Notes under the pieces: model-generated
The model's input: only the letters and a program-made list of their open reading frames with translations
Databases searched by the model: none
What the model was told of the DNA's origin: nothing
Made by a program: the position numbers and the translations under genes
Assembly: GCF_007992215.1 (NCBI RefSeq)
Contig: NZ_BJZV01000008.1
Coordinates: 1 to 64,000, forward strand
Direction of reading: 5' to 3'
DNA: 64,000 nt
DNA from: Methylobacterium gnaphalii
GTDB taxonomy: Bacteria; Pseudomonadota; Alphaproteobacteria; Rhizobiales; Beijerinckiaceae
Shown here: positions 63,633-64,000 of the stretch, piece by piece
How the letters are laid out: every line of letters begins with the position of its first letter
Position numbering within the stretch: the first letter of the stretch is position 1

Positions 63633-64000
63633 TGCGCCTCGCGGTGGAGCATGCCGTCATCCGCCTCGGCGGTCGCACGATCCTCGACGGTGTCAGCCTC
63701 GCCGTGGGGCCGGGCGAGTTCGTTGGCCTCGTCGGACCGAACGGCGCCGGCAAAACCACCTTGCTGCGCCTGCTCGCCGGCCTGATCACGCCTGATGCCG
63801 GTCGGGTCACGATCGATGGCCGACCGCTCGATGGCGTGACGCGCGATGAGCGTGCCCGGCGCCTCGCTGCGTTCTTCCAGAATGCTGGCATCGGCTGGCC
63901 GATGCGCGTGCGCGAGATCGTCGCCCTCGGCCGCTTGCCCCACCGCCGCGCCTTCGCCGCCGAGAGCACCGCCGATCACGTGGCTATCGCCCGCGCCATG
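63632..64000 (+). CDS. btuD: Cobalamin ABC transporter ATPase BtuD, 5' part (runs off the window)
   Basis: The first 123 codons of an ABC ATPase. ATG 63632 overlaps the btuC stop. LGGRTILDGVSLAVGPGEFV leads to Walker A GPNGAGKTTLL, then a Q-loop in RLAAFFQNAGIGWPMRVREI. The frame is open to the last base, so the signature and Walker B motifs lie beyond the window. Confidence 0.93.
   Translation, partial: MRLAVEHAVIRLGGRTILDGVSLAVGPGEFVGLVGPNGAGKTTLLRLLAGLITPDAGRVTIDGRPLDGVTRDERARRLAAFFQNAGIGWPMRVREIVALGRLPHRRAFAAESTADHVAIARAM

Noticed and set aside
1..64000. CRISPR array, tRNA/rRNA genes, prophage or integrative element
   Set aside because: No regularly spaced direct repeats, no tRNA or rRNA signatures and no integrase, transposase or phage structural gene were seen.

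Overview
This is a GC-rich chromosomal window from an alphaproteobacterium, most likely a Hyphomicrobiales (Rhizobiales) member of the Methylobacterium/Bosea/Microvirga kind. The pointers are the ppiD-trpE-trpG-trpD-trpC-moaC-moeA gene string, an EcfG-like sigma factor, a BcsS-family gene, DUF2934 and DUF6894-like sequence, an FeS-type bacterial photolyase, and rhizobial-style palindromic repeats. I cannot fix the genus from sequence alone. I found no rRNA, tRNA, CRISPR array, transposase or prophage gene. Most of the window is vertical core genome with a few accessory clusters.

Layout. 0-11 kb: tpiA on the minus strand, then ppiD, trpE, a small repeat-containing secreted protein, a VOC protein, trpG, trpD, trpC, moaC and moeA. 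11-18.3 kb: lipid A genes (fabZ, lpxA, lpxI, lpxB), then recO and parC. 18.6-24.9 kb: an infA paralogue or orthologue, an orphan LivJ-type binding protein, a two-gene XdhC plus MobA-like maturation set, DUF2256, a formyltransferase-like protein and a PhrB-type photolyase. 24.8-25.6 kb: a bcsS gene broken by one in-frame amber codon. 25.7-29.4 kb: exoD, csaA and a zinc-uptake locus (znuB, znuC, a 42-residue membrane peptide) divergent from zur. 29.8-33 kb: a two-gene unit of a Cache-domain receptor with a dead histidine-kinase core and an MscS channel carrying a CNB-like domain. 33-38 kb: regulators (DUF2934, EcfG-like sigma factor, two Crp/Fnr paralogues, LysR). 38-39.8 kb: a ring-cleaving dioxygenase and esterase pair. 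39.9-43 kb: a polyprenyl-phosphate sugar transferase, an IsdG/HmuQ-type haem monooxygenase and an XRE regulator. 43-47 kb: cobB, cobM, cobE and cobL of aerobic cobalamin synthesis. 47-53.7 kb: two OFA-family (oxalate/formate) transporters flanking a GGT-like amidohydrolase and a methyltransferase. 53.8-57 kb: htpG, a Cys-rich membrane protein and gluQ. 57-59 kb: an M23 peptidase. 59.4-64 kb: a cobalamin riboswitch followed by btuB, btuF, btuC and a truncated btuD.

How it fits together. Tight overlaps (ATGA, GTGA, TGATG) mark real operons: ppiD/trpE, trpC/moaC/moeA, fabZ/lpxA, lpxI/lpxB, small peptide/znuC/znuB, receptor/MscS, cobL/cobE, cobM/cobB, htpG/55677 ORF/gluQ and btuF/btuC/btuD. Cobalamin is both made (cob genes) and imported (riboswitch-controlled btu genes). 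Metal control is visible as a candidate Zur operator between znu and zur and a candidate Irr-type box before the haem monooxygenase.

The best candidate for an undescribed system is the receptor/MscS pair at 29.8-33 kb. Both partners keep their domain architecture but have lost the residues that normally define kinase activity and cyclic-nucleotide binding. All functional calls are read by eye from protein motifs; no search was run.
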